A stretch of 64,000 nucleotides of DNA from Amia ocellicauda (GCF_036373705.1 NW_027102737.1:53839-117838), one strand, 5' to 3'; shown: positions 8,521 through 22,202, counted from the first letter of the stretch. Notes: generated from the sequence alone by a model not told the origin. Numbers and translations are program-made.

Positions 8521-10303
8521 TGTAGCGTAAGGTACACTTATAAATTTCAAGTAAAGAAGTGAATTTATAGTGTCACCTTATCACGAATCCTGGAATCTTG
8601 TAGAACTCAATTTCTGTAATAATTGGACGCACACACCAATTCCAAAGATATAAATTGTCAAATTTATTCAAAACAAAGACTAAATGTAGCACTACACTAA
8701 TTATACAAAAGGGAAGAACTAATTAAAATTCAACTCTAGATCAACAAATCACTTCCGTGACCAAATCAAAGACCATGGGATTTCATATGATAACACAAAT
8801 CGATTAACAAAAAAGGTTATAAACACATTGACTACAATACCGGTTAGTAAGACGAAGGTGAGTCTCTCGTTAGTATTATTAGTCAGACATTAAATAACTA
8901 CGCAGGTTAGTATTTATGTCAGGTAACTTCTCGTTATATATATATCAGTCTCATTTACGTTTAGGTGCCGAGAAAGATCCTATCATTACTTGTTACCACA
9001 CTTTCCCTTAACTGATTATTATTCAATGATTTAGGATAGGCAGGGCCACCAATAATCTAATGTCTATTAACTTGTGTCAATTTCAGACTAAACAGTTAAA
9101 CAGGAATGAGAAGATATTTCTCGACGTTGACAGATTTTATTTCTAAAATTATCAACAAAACAGTTTAATGCAACACACATTTATATTTAAGAAAACTAAA
9201 TGATATTACACATTCTAGAGTTATGAATCACAGATTAACATTTCTAATTGATTTCTCAAATGTCATGAATCATGAACTCCAAACTGTTAAACTTATCTGA
9301 ACTTCGTCGCAGAGAGGCCTCTCTGGCTTCGGGCTCAGATAACAGCACACGGCACGAGGTCCGTGTGGTTTGGAACAAAGGCAGTCCGGTTCGGCTTTGT
9401 CCAAGAACTTCCACTCAGTCGATGCACCTGGAAATTGGGGTTTCTCGAAAGTAGTGTCGTTTCCAAACAGATTTTCCACTGGTTTGAAGGCTCCAAGGTT
9501 GTGCACAAAATCTTCTTTGAGGAAAGCAGGGCCCTGTTTGTTCCAAGGGTCAAGTTTCTTAAGACTCAAATAGCTATTTAAATGACTGACACTTTCGTAT
9601 ACAGTCGACTTAGTCAATTGTCCAGCTGTATTCACTCCACTGATCAGGTGGGCACAGGCGGGCAGCGCAGTCTGTAAAGTTCTTTATTTAATAAAGTCCT
9701 TTAAAAGAATTCTTCGTACGGCTCAATCTCCTTCTCCCAGTTTAACTCTTCTGTTGCCGGCAAAGACTTGGTTGGTTTCTGGTTCCGGTTCTGGCAACAG
9801 AGCTACAGGTTGAGCTGTGGCAGCGAGTTACTGGTTCAGGTGAGAGAGAGAGAGAGAAAGACCGTCCGCTGTTCCTTATAGTCTGTCAGATCAATAGGTG
9901 ATTGGTTCCTGAGTTCTTGAGATTGGATTTCGGTTTCAGCCCCCAGTGTCCTATTGGAGGGGGGCTTGATTTATGACTGATGTCAATCCATGCCATCTTT
10001 TGGAAATGCCGGTTGGCCCGGGTTCGTAGCTCTATGTCGGGATTTCGGCTCTCGTCCACTTCAAAGAGTTTTTATCACCTACAGGCCCCTTTCTCCAGAC
10101 ATCTCATAGCAGAATTCCAAACTATTTGGCCTCTTCTTGGTGCCATCCTCCCCAAAACTGTCACTTTGATGCAAACCAGTTCCAAGCTGATGAGCTAAGG
10201 AAATCTGATAACTTTGGGGGGGGAGAGGTCTTCTTTAGATCAGTGCTTCAGCTCAGAGCCCAAATGCTCTTATCAGGGACTCTGTTCCCAACATAACGCT
10301 ACA
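8521..10303 (-). mobile_element. LTR-like block, copy 2
   Basis: 1783 bases with the same inverted ends and minus-strand promoter at 9874-9957. It has CACACACC near 8631, shared with units 4, 7 and 12. Confidence 0.4.
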
Positions 10304-10955
10304 TGAGTAATCGGGCTCTAAATAGCCCCAGGCGTTTCTCCTGCAGTTCTTCCTTCTTTCCACTGCTAGCACTGCCTTTGTGAAGGCGGATGGGGCTTGT
10401 GAGAAGTCAACAGCGTGTCTACCGAAAAGGGTGTCTGACTCCTGGTTTTGGATCCGGAAGGGTTGATAACAAACTGAAACGGTTACAATATGATACTGCT
10501 TAAATTAACTGTGGATATAGATTGTGATCGTGCTCGGCTAAGGTGTGCTTTCAGTCCGCACACAAAACATTTCAGTCGTCTAATCAAATCGAATAAAACA
10601 GCGAGGATAGCATGTTCGATCCGTGTGCTATTGTTTTTCAACAAGTGTAATGCCCTTTGTAACGTTTAACCGATTCGTTGAATAGAGCTTGTTATAGGAT
10701 ATTGTGAACTGAACCTATTTTGCTGTGAATTTATATTGAGTGCGAATAGTTTATTGTGTCTGGTCGCGGTCTGTCTGCACTAAATAAATGATTTGTATCA
10801 AGTCATTTTTTAGTTTGTCTGTCTACTTTTTTACCTTGCGACTAAAGGCCACTCCTTGCACTTCACACATTTGCCCTTTTAATTACTCCCTTACTGACAT
10901 ACTTTAACATGCAATGTGCGTGTGATAATAGTTTTAGCAGCCTGTTGCCATTCAG

Positions 10956-11426
10956 GTGAGACGATACCTAGAAAATCCGTTCTCAGGAGAATTGTGTTTC
11001 TTTGCTGATCACGTTCTATGTCGCTTTTTACACAGTTCTTACAAGTGGCACATTGGGGATGAGGAGCAGTGCATGCTGACCCGCATAGCTGTGGACTTCT
11101 GCATGGCATGGGGTCACAGGTCATTCCAAGTATTTCAAGACACGAGCAAATGTGTGGACACATTGCGTAGGTTGTGTTGGCCCAACCCTCACAGATTGTG
11201 CCAAGTCAAGTAGAGATGCATGTTGTCCTGTTCTAAAGTGACACGTCGTCAACAGCAAAAACATCTCTCAGAGTTCCAGGAATTCCTTGATTGCATTGCT
11301 TGCCTTTCCTCAGGAAGACAACACTTGCCAGGCTGGATATTTGCCAAAGGAAGCCAAGAGGACAGGACACCACACCTAGATGCAACTGCATATCTCATTG
11401 TCACCAGGAAGGCCCGCCGCAAGTGA
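10956..11426 (+). pseudogene. Unidentified interrupted frame, copy 2
   Basis: Same frame with TAG at 11211-11213 and the majority Arg near the end (GCCCGCCGC). Function unknown. Confidence 0.3.
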
Positions 11427-11535
11427 CCCACCACAGACAGCACTCTGGGCGCAACTTGGCTCACTCGGGACCTGGCCGTGCGACAGAGCGAGACGTGTGC
11501 GTAGAGCAGAGACCTTTAGCACAAGCATCAAGCTT

Positions 11536-11607
11536 GGTTCCATGGTGTAATGGTTAGCACTCTGGACTCTGAATCCAGCGATCCGAGTTCAAGTCTCGGT
11601 GGGACCT
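11536..11607 (+). tRNA. tRNA-Gln (CTG), unit 2
   Basis: Identical to the unit 1 gene, with the same flanks and the same lack of a nearby T4 terminator. Confidence 0.9.
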
Positions 11608-12411
11608 GGGCCCCATGGCTGGGGCAGCGGCGGCAAAGCGGTGGTCTCCCTGGGTGAGGGCCTGTGTCTGCGATCAGGGCCGTTTACGTTCTTCTTGGGA
11701 GGCTTGGAGATGAAGTGGCGAGACCTCCGGGTTGGCGTGCTGCGTTCACCTTCCTGAAACACCGAGGCCTGGGGCCCCCTGGTGGCGACTGCGTGGCTTT
11801 AACGGAGAAGGTGCCTGTGTTGAACCCTTCTTGGAAATAATGGTTTTCCCCGATCTATATAGAAGAGGATGGCTATTATTGTAACAACCAGACATTTGTG
11901 TCTGCACTGTCACTCACTCATCTATCTATCTCTATCTCTACAGTGGTAGAGGTCTCGCCTGCCACTCGGGATTCCTTTGCTTGATTCGCGGCCACTGGTT
12001 TTCTCCGATCTATATAGAAGAGGATGTCTTTTATTGTAACAACCAGACATTTGATTCTGCACTGTCACTCACTCACTCATCTATCTATCTATCTATCTAT
12101 CTATCGACTATTGACTATCGACATTTGCTGTCTGCCGCTGTGATTGTTGGGAGTGAGTGTGGAGGTGCAGGTGTGCATGTTTGCTGCTGCCAGGTTTGTT
12201 TGTGGTTTTTCTCCTCTACTTTTTTCGTTCTTTCTTTCTTTCTTTCTGAATGTGTCTTTGACAGTTTTGTAAGAGGTTTTTCTGAAGAGTTTCCCCATGC
12301 TGAGCTGACTCCTGCAGTCAGCGAAGCGATCGGGATGTCTGGGGCTGGGTCGGGGAGGGGGGGAATCAGAGTTTTTTATTCGAGACTTTAACACGTCGGC
12401 ATGGCGTTAAA

Positions 12412-13497
12412 GTGACCTCTGATGAGTTTTTGCCCCTGGAGGAGTGTGTTCTGGCGATCGGGCAAGTTGTCGGTTGTGAAAATATAAAGTCGGCAGCTCG
12501 TATGAGCGGGTCTGTTGTGCTGTTTCTGAGCAGCATTGAGTTGGTCTCGCGTATCGTTGAGACTGGTATAGTGATCGGTGGTGTTTTGATCAATGTCACC
12601 CCACTAGCAGCTCCGGCCAGGAGAGTTACTTTGTCTAATGTCCCTCGTTTTCTGTCAAACGACCTATTAGAGAGGGAACTGGCGAGACATGGGTGGATAA
12701 TGTCGGGTTTGAAACGTATACCGCTGGGGTGTAAGTCACAGCAGTTGAAACATGTTGTTTCGTTCAGAAGGCAGGTATTCATGATTTTGAATGACATAAA
12801 TGGGGATCTGAACATTGTGCTTAAGTTCAAGGTTGATGGCAATGATTATGTTGTCTTTGTCACATCTGATTCTATGAAGTGCTTCAACTGCGGTAATGAA
12901 GGCCACACTGTTAGGCATTGCCCCGAGAAGGATCAGGATGAGGGTGCTGGTCCCAGTCGACGGGGGGGTCAGCCCAAGCAGGCCAGGTCGGGGAGTGGTG
13001 AGCAGCCCGGCCGCCCTACTAGCGGAGCAGCCGAAGTGGCAGAGGAGGCGAGAAGAGGGGCTGCGGGGGAGGCTGTTGAAGAGAGTGAGGGTCTGGAGGT
13101 CCAGGTACAGGAGAGTGTGGGCGCTGAGAGGACTTCCGACCGCGGCGGTACCGTGCCGACTGTGGAGGTCCCAGGTGTTAGCGGTGTGTCAGCTAATGTT
13201 TGTGGAGCATCAGACAGTACGGATGACAGCCGTTTAACTGGACTGGATGGCAGTATACAGCAGCAGGACGGGGCATCAGGTAGTGGAGTGGGGGTGAGCA
13301 GCGAGAGGGCTGGTGACCAGACTGAAAAGATGGAGACTGTGAAGACAACACTGAGCAGTGTGTGGGACACGGGAATGGAAGTGGGGACGGATCCTGGTCA
13401 GGACAGCAGGGTTTTTAAAGTGCCTGGGAAGAAACGCATTCGCAAATCTGAGGACGGTGCTTCTGCTAAAAAACGGAGTCCAGCTCCTGAGCCTTGA
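12412..13497 (+). CDS. LINE ORF1-like protein, copy 3
   Basis: The protein is identical to copy 2. It lies in a short unit, showing that loss of the tRNA segment did not affect ORF1. Confidence 0.7.
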   Translation: MTSDEFLPLEECVLAIGQVVGCENIKSAARMSGSVVLFLSSIELVSRIVETGIVIGGVLINVTPLAAPARRVTLSNVPRFLSNDLLERELARHGWIMSGLKRIPLGCKSQQLKHVVSFRRQVFMILNDINGDLNIVLKFKVDGNDYVVFVTSDSMKCFNCGNEGHTVRHCPEKDQDEGAGPSRRGGQPKQARSGSGEQPGRPTSGAAEVAEEARRGAAGEAVEESEGLEVQVQESVGAERTSDRGGTVPTVEVPGVSGVSANVCGASDSTDDSRLTGLDGSIQQQDGASGSGVGVSSERAGDQTEKMETVKTTLSSVWDTGMEVGTDPGQDSRVFKVPGKKRIRKSEDGASAKKRSPAPEP

Positions 13498-14407
13498 TGA
13501 GTCAGTGTGCTCCCAGGAGATGCTCAAAGGAGCCTGCCTAAAACAGTGTGCTACCTAGAGATCCTGAAGTCACCCCCGCAACTCAAAAGCACCTGTGTTG
13601 CTCCCAGAAACAAAAGAGGAAAAACTGGAAAAACCAGTATACCAGTCAAGCAACTTAAGCTCAAGAAGGGAGGCAGCTTGACCAAGCCAGTTTAAGCTGA
13701 CAAGTTACTGTGACTGCCTATATTGTTTTTCATTTGTTTGTTTTTTATGACATTGGAGTTACAAGGTTCTGCACTGAACACAAATCTACTAAGAAGTGTC
13801 TCCTTAAAACTCAACCATAAAAGTAAAATAATAATAAAATAAAAAACTTCAGAAGGAATTATTTTCAACTGAGAGTTTGCTTGTACACTGTTACTTAACA
13901 AAAATATATTACACTGCACACAAATTATTTCTGACCAATCCAACATGGCCAAACGATATAAACAATGCACTTTTCTTGAACAACCCTGAACACAACTTTA
14001 TACAGCAGGTCACACATCCTATGCATCATTATTTTCAGAGAAGATGCGTTTTGGAGGAATAGAAAATAAAATCTAAACAATAACAAAAGGCTTCCAGCAA
14101 ATGTGTTGCTTGGCCCCATAATAAGTATTTGAACTGTTTCAAAGTGAAAGCTTCAGACCATTTTGATGCGGTTTGCAAGTTAACAAGTTCTGCTGTCCAA
14201 ACATGACACTATCCGTAAGTTAGCCACTCAAAGTGACTTAATCATACCCTGCAGAACATCCTTCGAAATTAAGCTTTTTCTATGATAGCCTGCAGTGGTT
14301 TTCAACCCTGATCCCGAAGGGCCTCCTCTGACTCCAGCAAGTCTGCAACAGCAGCCACACATTCCTCAGCCCAGTTAAAATGAGGCTCATTTTCACAAGT
14401 TAAACAT

Positions 14408-16192
14408 TGTAGCGTAAGGTACACTTATAAATTTCAAGTAAAGAAGTGAATTTATAGTGTCACCATATCACGAATCCTGGAATCTTGTAGAACTCAATTT
14501 CTGTAATAATTGGACGCAGACACCAATTCCAAAGATATAAATTGTCAAATTTATTCAAAACAAAGACTAAATGTAGCACTACACTAATTATACAAAAGGG
14601 AAGAACTAATTAAAATTCAACTCTAGATCAACAAATCACTTCCGTGACCAAATCAAAGACCATGGGATTTCATATGATAACACAAATCGATTAACAAAAA
14701 AGGTTATAAACACATTGACTACAATACCGGTTAGTAAGACGAAGGTGAGTCTCTCGTTAGTATTATTAGTCAGACATTAAATAACTACGCAGGTTAGTAT
14801 TTATGTCAGGTAACTTCTCGTTATATATATATCAGTCTCATTTACGTTTAGGTGCCGAGAAAGATCCTATCATTACTTGTTACCACACTTTCCCTTAACT
14901 GATTATTATTCAATGATTTAGGATAGGCAGGGCCACCAATAATCTAATGTCTATTAACTTGTGTCAATTTCAGACTAAACAGTTAAACAGGAATGAGAAG
15001 ATATTTCTCGACGTTGACAGATTTTATTTCTAAAATTATCAACAAAACAGTTTAATGCAACACACATTTATATTTAAGAAAACTAAATGATATTACACAT
15101 TCTAGAGTTATGAATCACAGATTAACATTTCTAATTGATTTCTCAAATGTCATGAATCATGAACTCCAAACTGTTAAACTTATCTGAACTTCGTCGCAGA
15201 GAGGCCTCTCTGGCTTCGGGCTCAGATAACAGCACACGGCACGAGGTCCGTGTGGTTTGGAACAAAGGCAGTCCGGTTCGGCTTTGTCCAAGAACTTCCA
15301 CTCAGTCGATGCACCTGGAAATTGGGGTTTCTCGAAAGTAGTGTCGTTTCCAAACAGATTTTCCACTGGTTTGAAGGCTCCAAGGTTGTGCACAAAATCT
15401 TCTTTGAGGAAAGCAGGGCCCTGTTTGTTCCAAGGGTCAAGTTTCTTAAGACTCAAATAGCTATTTAAATGACTGACACTTTCGTATATACAGTCGACTT
15501 AGTCAATTGTCCAGCTGTATTCACTCCGCTGATCAGGTGGGCACAGGCGGGCAGCGCAGTCTGTAAAGTTCTTTATTTAATAAAGTCCTTTAAAAGAATT
15601 CTTCGTACGGCTCAATCTCCTTCTCCCAGTTTAACTCTTCTGTTGCCGGCAAAGACTTGGTTGGTTTCTGGTTCCGGTTCTGGCAACAGAGCTACAGGTT
15701 GAGCTGTGGCAGCGAGTTACTGGTTCAGGTGAGAGAGAGAGAGAGAAAGACCGTCCGCTGTTCCTTATAGTCTGTCAGATCAATAGGTGATTGGTTCCTG
15801 AGTTCTTGAGATTGGATTTCGGTTTCAGCCCCCAGTGTCCTATTGGAGGGGGGCTTGATTTATGACTGATGTCAATCCATGCCATCTTTTGGAAATGCCG
15901 GTTGGCCCGGGTTCGTAGCTCTATGTCGGGATTTCGGCTCTCGTCCACTTCAAAGAGTTTTTATCACCTACAGGCCCCTTTCTCCAGACATCTCATAGCA
16001 GAATTCCAAACTATTTGGCCTCTTCTTGGTGCCATCCTCCCCAAAACTGTCACTTTGATGCAAACCAGTTCCAAGCTGATGAGCTAAGGAAATCTGATAA
16101 CTTTGGGGGGGGAGAGGTCTTCTTTAGATCAGTGCTTCAGCTCAGAGCCCAAATGCTCTTATCAGGGACTCTGTTCCCAACATAACGCTACA
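14408..16192 (-). mobile_element. LTR-like block, copy 3
   Basis: 1785 bases because of an added TA near 15486 (GTATATAC instead of GTATAC). Promoter at 15763-15846 intact. Confidence 0.4.
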
Positions 16193-16851
16193 TGAGTAAT
16201 CGGGCTCTAAATAGCCCCAGGCGTTTCTCCTGCAGTTCTTCCTTCTTTCCACTGCTAGCACTGCCTTTGTGAAGGCGGATGGGGCTTGTGAGAAGTCAAC
16301 AGCGTGTCTACCGAAAAGGGTGTCTGACTCCTGGTTTTGGATCCGGAAGGGTTGATAACAAACTGAAACGGTTACAATATGATACTGCTTAAATTAACTG
16401 TGGATATAGATTGTGATCGTGCTCGGCTAAGGTGTGCTTTCAGTCCGCACACAAAACATTTCAGTCGTCTAATCAAATCGAATAAAACAGCGAGGATAGC
16501 ATGTTCGATCCGTGTGCTATTGTTTTTCAACAAGTGTAATGCCCTTAGTAACGTTTAACCGATTCGTTGAATAGAGCTTGTTATAGGATATTGTGAACTG
16601 AACCTATTTTGCTGTGAATTTATATTGAGTGCGAATAGTTTATTGTGTCTGGTCGCGGTCTGTCTGCACTAAATAAATGATTTGTATCAAGTCATTTTTT
16701 AGTTTGTCTGTCTACTTTTTTACCTTGCGACTAAAGGCCACTCCTTGCACTTCACACATTTGCCCTTTTAATTACTCCCTTACTGACATACATTAACATG
16801 CAATGTGCGTGTGATAATAGTTTTAGAAGCCTGTTGCCATTCAGGTGAGAC

Positions 16852-16877
16852 GATACCTAGATACCTAGATACCTATA
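16852..16877 (+). repeat. Short-unit deletion junction, unit 3
   Basis: GATACCTA in three tandem copies plus TA joins the sequence equivalent to 5076-5084 directly to the second TATATA cassette. About 1020 bases of the long unit (5085-6104) are absent and about 17 bases are added, copied from the left edge of the break. Confidence 0.9.
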
Positions 16878-17293
16878 CCACTGGTTTTCTCCGATCTATA
16901 TAGAAGAGGATGTCTTTTATTGTAACAACCAGACATTTGATTCTGCACTGTCACTCACTCACTCATCTATCTATCTATCTATCTATCTATCGACTATTGA
17001 CTATCGACATTTGCTGTCTGCCGCTGTGATTGTTGGGAGTGAGTGTGGAGGTGCAGGTGTGCATGTTTGCTGCTGCCAGGTTTGTTTGTGGTTTTTCTCC
17101 TCTACTTTTTTCGTTCTTTCTTTCTTTCTTTCTGAATGTGTCTTTGACAGTTTTGTAAGAGGTTTTTCTGAAGAGTTTCCCCATGCTGAGCTGACTCCTG
17201 CAGTCAAGTGATCGGGATGTCTGGGGCTGGGTCGGGGAGGGGGGGAATCAGAGTTTTTTATTCGAGACTTTAACACGTCGGCATGGCGTTAAA

Positions 17294-18379
17294 GTGACCT
17301 CTGATGAGTTTTTGCCCCTGGAGGAGTGTGTTCTGGTGATCGGGCAAGTTGTCGGTTGTGAAAATATAAAGTCGGCAGCTCGTATGAGCGGGTCTGTTGT
17401 GCTGTTTCTGAGCAGCATTGAGTTGGTCTCGCGTATCGTTGAGACTGGTATAGTGATCGGTGGTGTTTTGATCAATGTCACCCCACTAGCAGCTCCGGCC
17501 AGGAGAGTTACTTTGTCTAATGTCACTCGTTTTCTGTCAAACGACCTATTAGAGAGGGAACTGGCGAGACATGGGTGGATAATGTCGGGTTTGAAACGTA
17601 TACCGCTGGGGTGTAAGTCACAGCAGTTGAAACATGTTGTTTCGTTCAGAAGGCAGGTATTCATGATTTTGAATGACATAAATGGGGATCTGAACATTGT
17701 GCTTAAGTTCAAGGTTGATGGCAATGATTATGTTGTCTTTGTCACATCTGATTCTATGAAGTGCTTCAACTGCGGTAATGAAGGCCACACTGTTAGGCAT
17801 TGCCCCGAGAAGGATCAGGATGAGGGTGCTGGTCCCAGTCGACGGGGGGGTCAGCCCAAGCAGGCCAGGTCGGGGAGTGGTGAGCAGCCCGGCCGCCCTA
17901 CTAGCGGAGCAGCCGATTTGGCAGAGGAGGCGAGAAGAGGGGCTGCGGGGGAGGCTGTTGAAGAGAGTGAGGGTCTGAAGGTCCAGGTACAGGAGAGTGT
18001 GGGCGCTGAGAGGACTTCCGACCGCGGCGGTACCGTGCCGACTGTGGAGGTCCCAGGTGTTAGCGGTGTGTCAGCTAATGTTTGTGGAGCATCAGACAGT
18101 ACGGATGACAGCCGTTTAACTGGACTGGATGGCAGTATACAGCAGCAGGATGGGGCATCAGGTAGTGGAGTGGGGGTGAGCAGCGAGAGGGCTGGTGACC
18201 AGACTGAAAAGATGGAGACTGTGAAGACAACACTGAGCAATGTGTGGGACACGGGAATGGAAGTGGGGACGGATCCTGGTCAGGACAGCAGGGTTTTTAA
18301 AGTGCCTGGGAAGAAACGCATTCGCAAATCTGAGGACGGTGCTTCTGCTAAAAGACGGAGTCCAGCTCCTGAGCCTTGA
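17294..18379 (+). CDS. LINE ORF1-like protein, copy 4 (most divergent)
   Basis: Seven replacements relative to the majority: A15V, P78T, E208D, V209L, E229K, S316N and K354R, with one silent change at D286. The zinc knuckle is unchanged. A 4-bp deletion just upstream (near 17206) changes the phase of the leader but leaves this frame open. Confidence 0.7.
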   Translation: MTSDEFLPLEECVLVIGQVVGCENIKSAARMSGSVVLFLSSIELVSRIVETGIVIGGVLINVTPLAAPARRVTLSNVTRFLSNDLLERELARHGWIMSGLKRIPLGCKSQQLKHVVSFRRQVFMILNDINGDLNIVLKFKVDGNDYVVFVTSDSMKCFNCGNEGHTVRHCPEKDQDEGAGPSRRGGQPKQARSGSGEQPGRPTSGAADLAEEARRGAAGEAVEESEGLKVQVQESVGAERTSDRGGTVPTVEVPGVSGVSANVCGASDSTDDSRLTGLDGSIQQQDGASGSGVGVSSERAGDQTEKMETVKTTLSNVWDTGMEVGTDPGQDSRVFKVPGKKRIRKSEDGASAKRRSPAPEP

Positions 18380-19303
18380 TGAGTCAGTGTGCTCCCAGGA
18401 GATGCTCAAAGGAGCCTGCCTAAAACAGTGTGCTACCTAGAGATCCTGAAGTCACCCCCGCAGGCTGTAGAGCAATACTCAAAAGCACCTGTGTTGCTCC
18501 CAGAAACAAAAGAGGAAAAACTGGAAAAACCAGTATACCAGTCAAGCAACTTAAGCTCAAGAAGGGAGGCAGCTTGACCAAGCCAGTTTAAGCTGACAAG
18601 TTACTGTGACTGCCTATATTGTTTTTCATTTGTTTGTTTTTTATGACATTGGAGTTACAAGGTTCTGCACTGAACACAAATCTACTAAGAAGTGTCTCCT
18701 TAAAACTCAACCATAAAAGTAAAATAATAATAAAATAAAAAACTTCAGAAGGAATTATTTTCAACTGAGAGTTTGCTTGTACACTGTTACTTAACAAAAA
18801 TATATTACACTGCACACAAATTATTTCTGACCAATCCAACATGGCCAAACGATATAAACAATGCACTTTTCTTGAACAACCCTGAACACAACTTTATACA
18901 GCAGGTCACACATCCTATGCATCATTATTTTCAGAGAAGATGCGTTTTGGAGGAATAGAAAATAAAATCTAAACAATAACAAAAGGCTTCCAGCAAATGT
19001 GTTGCTTGGCCCCATAATAAGTATTTGAACTGTTTCAAAGTGAAAGCTTCAGACCATTTTGATGCGGTTTGCAAGTTAACAAGTTCTGCTGTCCAAACAT
19101 GACACTATCCGTAAGTTAGCCACTCAAAGTGACTTAATCATACCCTGAAGAACATCCTTCGAAATTAAGCTTTTTCTATGATAGCCTGCCGTGGTTTTCA
19201 ACCCTGATCCCGAAGGGCCTCCTCTGACTCCAGCAAGTCTGCAACAGCAGCCACACATTCCTCAGCCCAGTTAAAATGAGGCTCATTTTCACAAGTTAAA
19301 CAT

Positions 19304-21079
19304 TGTAGCGTAAGGTACACTTATAAATTTCAAGTAAAGAAGTGAATTTATAGTGTCACCTTATCACGAATCCTGGAATCTTGTAGAACTCAATTTCTGT
19401 AATAATTGGACGCACACACCAATTCCAAAGATATAAATTGTCAAATTTATTCAAAACAAAGACTAAATGTAGCACTACACTAATTATACAAAAGGGAAGA
19501 ACTAATTAAAATTCAACTCTAGATCAACAAATCACTTCCGTGACCAAATCAAAGACCATGGGATTTCATATGATAACACAAATCGATTAACAAAAAAGGT
19601 TATAAACACATTGACTACAATACCGGTTAGTAAGACGAAGGTGAGTCTCTCGTTAGTATTATTAGTCAGACATTAAATAACTACGCAGGTTAGTATTTAT
19701 GTCAGGTAACTTCTCGTTATATATATATCAGTCTCATTTACGTTTAGGTGCCGAGAAAGATCCTATCATTACTTGTTACCACACTTTCCCTTAACTGATT
19801 ATTATTCAATGATTTAGGATAGGCAGGGCCACCAATAATCTAATGTCTATTAACTTGTGTCAATTTCAGACTAAACAGTTAAACAGGAATGAGAAGATAT
19901 TTCTCGACGTTGACAGATTTTATTTCTAAAATTATCAACAAAACAGTTTAATGCAACACACATTAATATTTAAGAAAACTAAATGATATTACACATTCTA
20001 GAGTTATGAATCACAGATTAACATTTCTAATTGATTTCTCAAATGTCATGAATCATGAACTCCAAACTGTTAAACTTATCTGAACTTCGTCGCAGAGAGG
20101 CCTCTCTGGCTCAGATAACAGCACACGGCACGAGGTCCGTGTGGTTTGGAACAAAGGCAGTCCGGTTCGGCTTTGTCCAAGAACTTCCACTCAGTCGATG
20201 CACCTGGAAATTGGGGTTTCTCGAAAGTAGTGTCGTTTCCAAACAGATTTTCCACTGGTTTGAAGGCTCCAAGGTTGTGCACAAAATCTTCTTTGAGGAA
20301 AGCAGGGCCCTGTTTGTTCCAAGGGTCAAGTTTCTTAAGACTCAAATAGCTATTTAAATGACTGACACTTTCGTATACAGTCGACTTAGTCAATTGTCCA
20401 GCTGTATTCACTCCACTGATCAGGTGGGCACAGGCGGGCAGCGCAGTCTGTAAAGTTCTTTATTTAATAAAGTCCTTTAAAAGAATTCTTCGTACGGCTC
20501 AATCTCCTTCTCCCAGTTTAACTCTTCTGTTGCCGGCAAAGACTTGGTTGGTTTCTGGTTCCGGTTCTGGCAACAGAGCTACAGGTTGAGCTGTGGCAGC
20601 GAGTTACTGGTTCAGGTGAGAGAGAGAGAGAGAAAGACCGTCCGCTGTTCCTTATAGTCTGTCAGATCAATAGGTGATTGGTTCCTGAGTTCTTGAGATT
20701 GGATTTCGGTTTCAGCCCCCAGTGTCCTATTGGAGGGGGGCTTGATTTATGACTGATGTCAATCCATGCCATCTTTTGGAAATGCCGGTTGGCCCGGGTT
20801 CGTAGCTCTATGTCGGGATTTCGGCTCTCGTCCACTTCAAAGAGTTTTTATCACCTACAGGCCCCTTTCTCCAGACATCTCATAGCAGAATTCCAAACTA
20901 TTTGGCCTCTTCTTGGTGCCATCCTCCCCAAAACTGTCACTTTGATGCAAACCAGTTCCAAGCTGATGAGCTAAGGAAATCTGATAACTTTGGGGGGGGA
21001 GAGGTCTTCTTTAGATCAGTGCTTCAGCTCAGAGCCCAAATGCTCTTATCAGGGACTCTGTTCCCAACATAACGCTACA
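19304..21079 (-). mobile_element. LTR-like block, copy 4
   Basis: 1776 bases; 7 bases are missing near 20110. Promoter at 20650-20733 intact. Confidence 0.4.
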
Positions 21080-21731
21080 TGAGTAATCGGGCTCTAAATA
21101 GCCCCAGGCGTTTCTCCTGCAGTTCTTCCTTCTTTCCACTGCTAGCACTGCCTTTGTGAAGGCGGATGGGGCTTGTGAGAAGTCAACAGCGTGTCTACCG
21201 AAAAGGGTGTCTGACTCCTGGTTTTGGATCCGGAAGGGTTGATAACAAACTGAAACGGTTACAATATGATACTGCTTAAATTAACTGTGGATATAGATTG
21301 TGATCGTGCTCGGCTAAGGTGTGCTTTCAGTCCGCACACAAAACATTTCAGTCGTCTAATCAAATCGAATAAAACAGCGAGGATAGCATGTTCGATCCGT
21401 GTGCTATTGTTTTTCAACAAGTGTAATGCCCTTTGTAACGTTTAACCGATTCGTTGAATAGAGCTTGTTATAGGATATTGTGAACTGAACCTATTTTGCT
21501 GTGAATTTATATTGAGTGCGAATAGTTTATTGTGTCTGGTCGCGGTCTGTCTGCACTAAATAAATGATTTGTATCAAGTCATTTTTTAGTTTGTCTGTCT
21601 ACTTTTTTACCTTGCGACTAAAGGCCACTCCTTGCACTTCACACATTTGCCCTTTTAATTACTCCCTTACTGACATACTTTAACATGCAATGTGCGTGTG
21701 ATAATAGTTTTAGCAGCCTGTTGCCATTCAG

Positions 21732-22202
21732 GTGAGACGATACCTAGAAAATCCGTTCTCAGGAGAATTGTGTTTCTTTGCTGATCACGTTCTATGTCGC
21801 TTTTTACACAGTTCTTACAAGTGGCACATTGGGGATGAGGAGCAGTGCATGCTGACCCGCATAGCTGTGGACTTCTGCATGGCATGGGGTCACAGGTCAT
21901 TCCAAGTATTTCAAGACACGAGCAAATGTGTGGACACATTGCGTAGGTTGTGTTGGCCCAACCCTCACAGATTGTGCCAAGTCAAGTAGAGATGCATGTT
22001 GTCCTGTTCTAAAGTGACACGTCGTCAACAGCAAAAACATCTCTCAGAGTTCCAGGAATTCCTTGATTGCATTGCTTGCCTTTCCTCAGGAAGACAACAC
22101 TTGCCAGGCTGGATATTTGCCAAAGGAAGCCAAGAGGACAGGACACCACACCTAGATGCAACTGCATATCTCATTGTCACCAGGAAGGCCCGCCGCAAGT
22201 GA
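21732..22202 (+). pseudogene. Unidentified interrupted frame, copy in unit 4
   Basis: Same length and same internal TAG (21987-21989); identical in translation to the copy in unit 2. Confidence 0.3.

Larger units (their letters stand above)
6105..11991 (+). repeat. Repeat unit 2 (long)
   Basis: Long unit with the full module set. It lacks the 14-bp stretch found after ORF1 in units 1, 4, 6, 7 and 10. Its ORF1 protein is identical to those of units 3, 11 and 12, and matches the majority residue at every variable position. Confidence 0.95.
11992..16877 (+). repeat. Repeat unit 3 (short)
   Basis: Short unit without tRNA, broken frame and first TATATA cassette. Its 3' end carries the three-fold GATACCTA junction (16852-16877). 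The LTR-like block has a 2-bp TA insertion near 15486. Confidence 0.95.
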
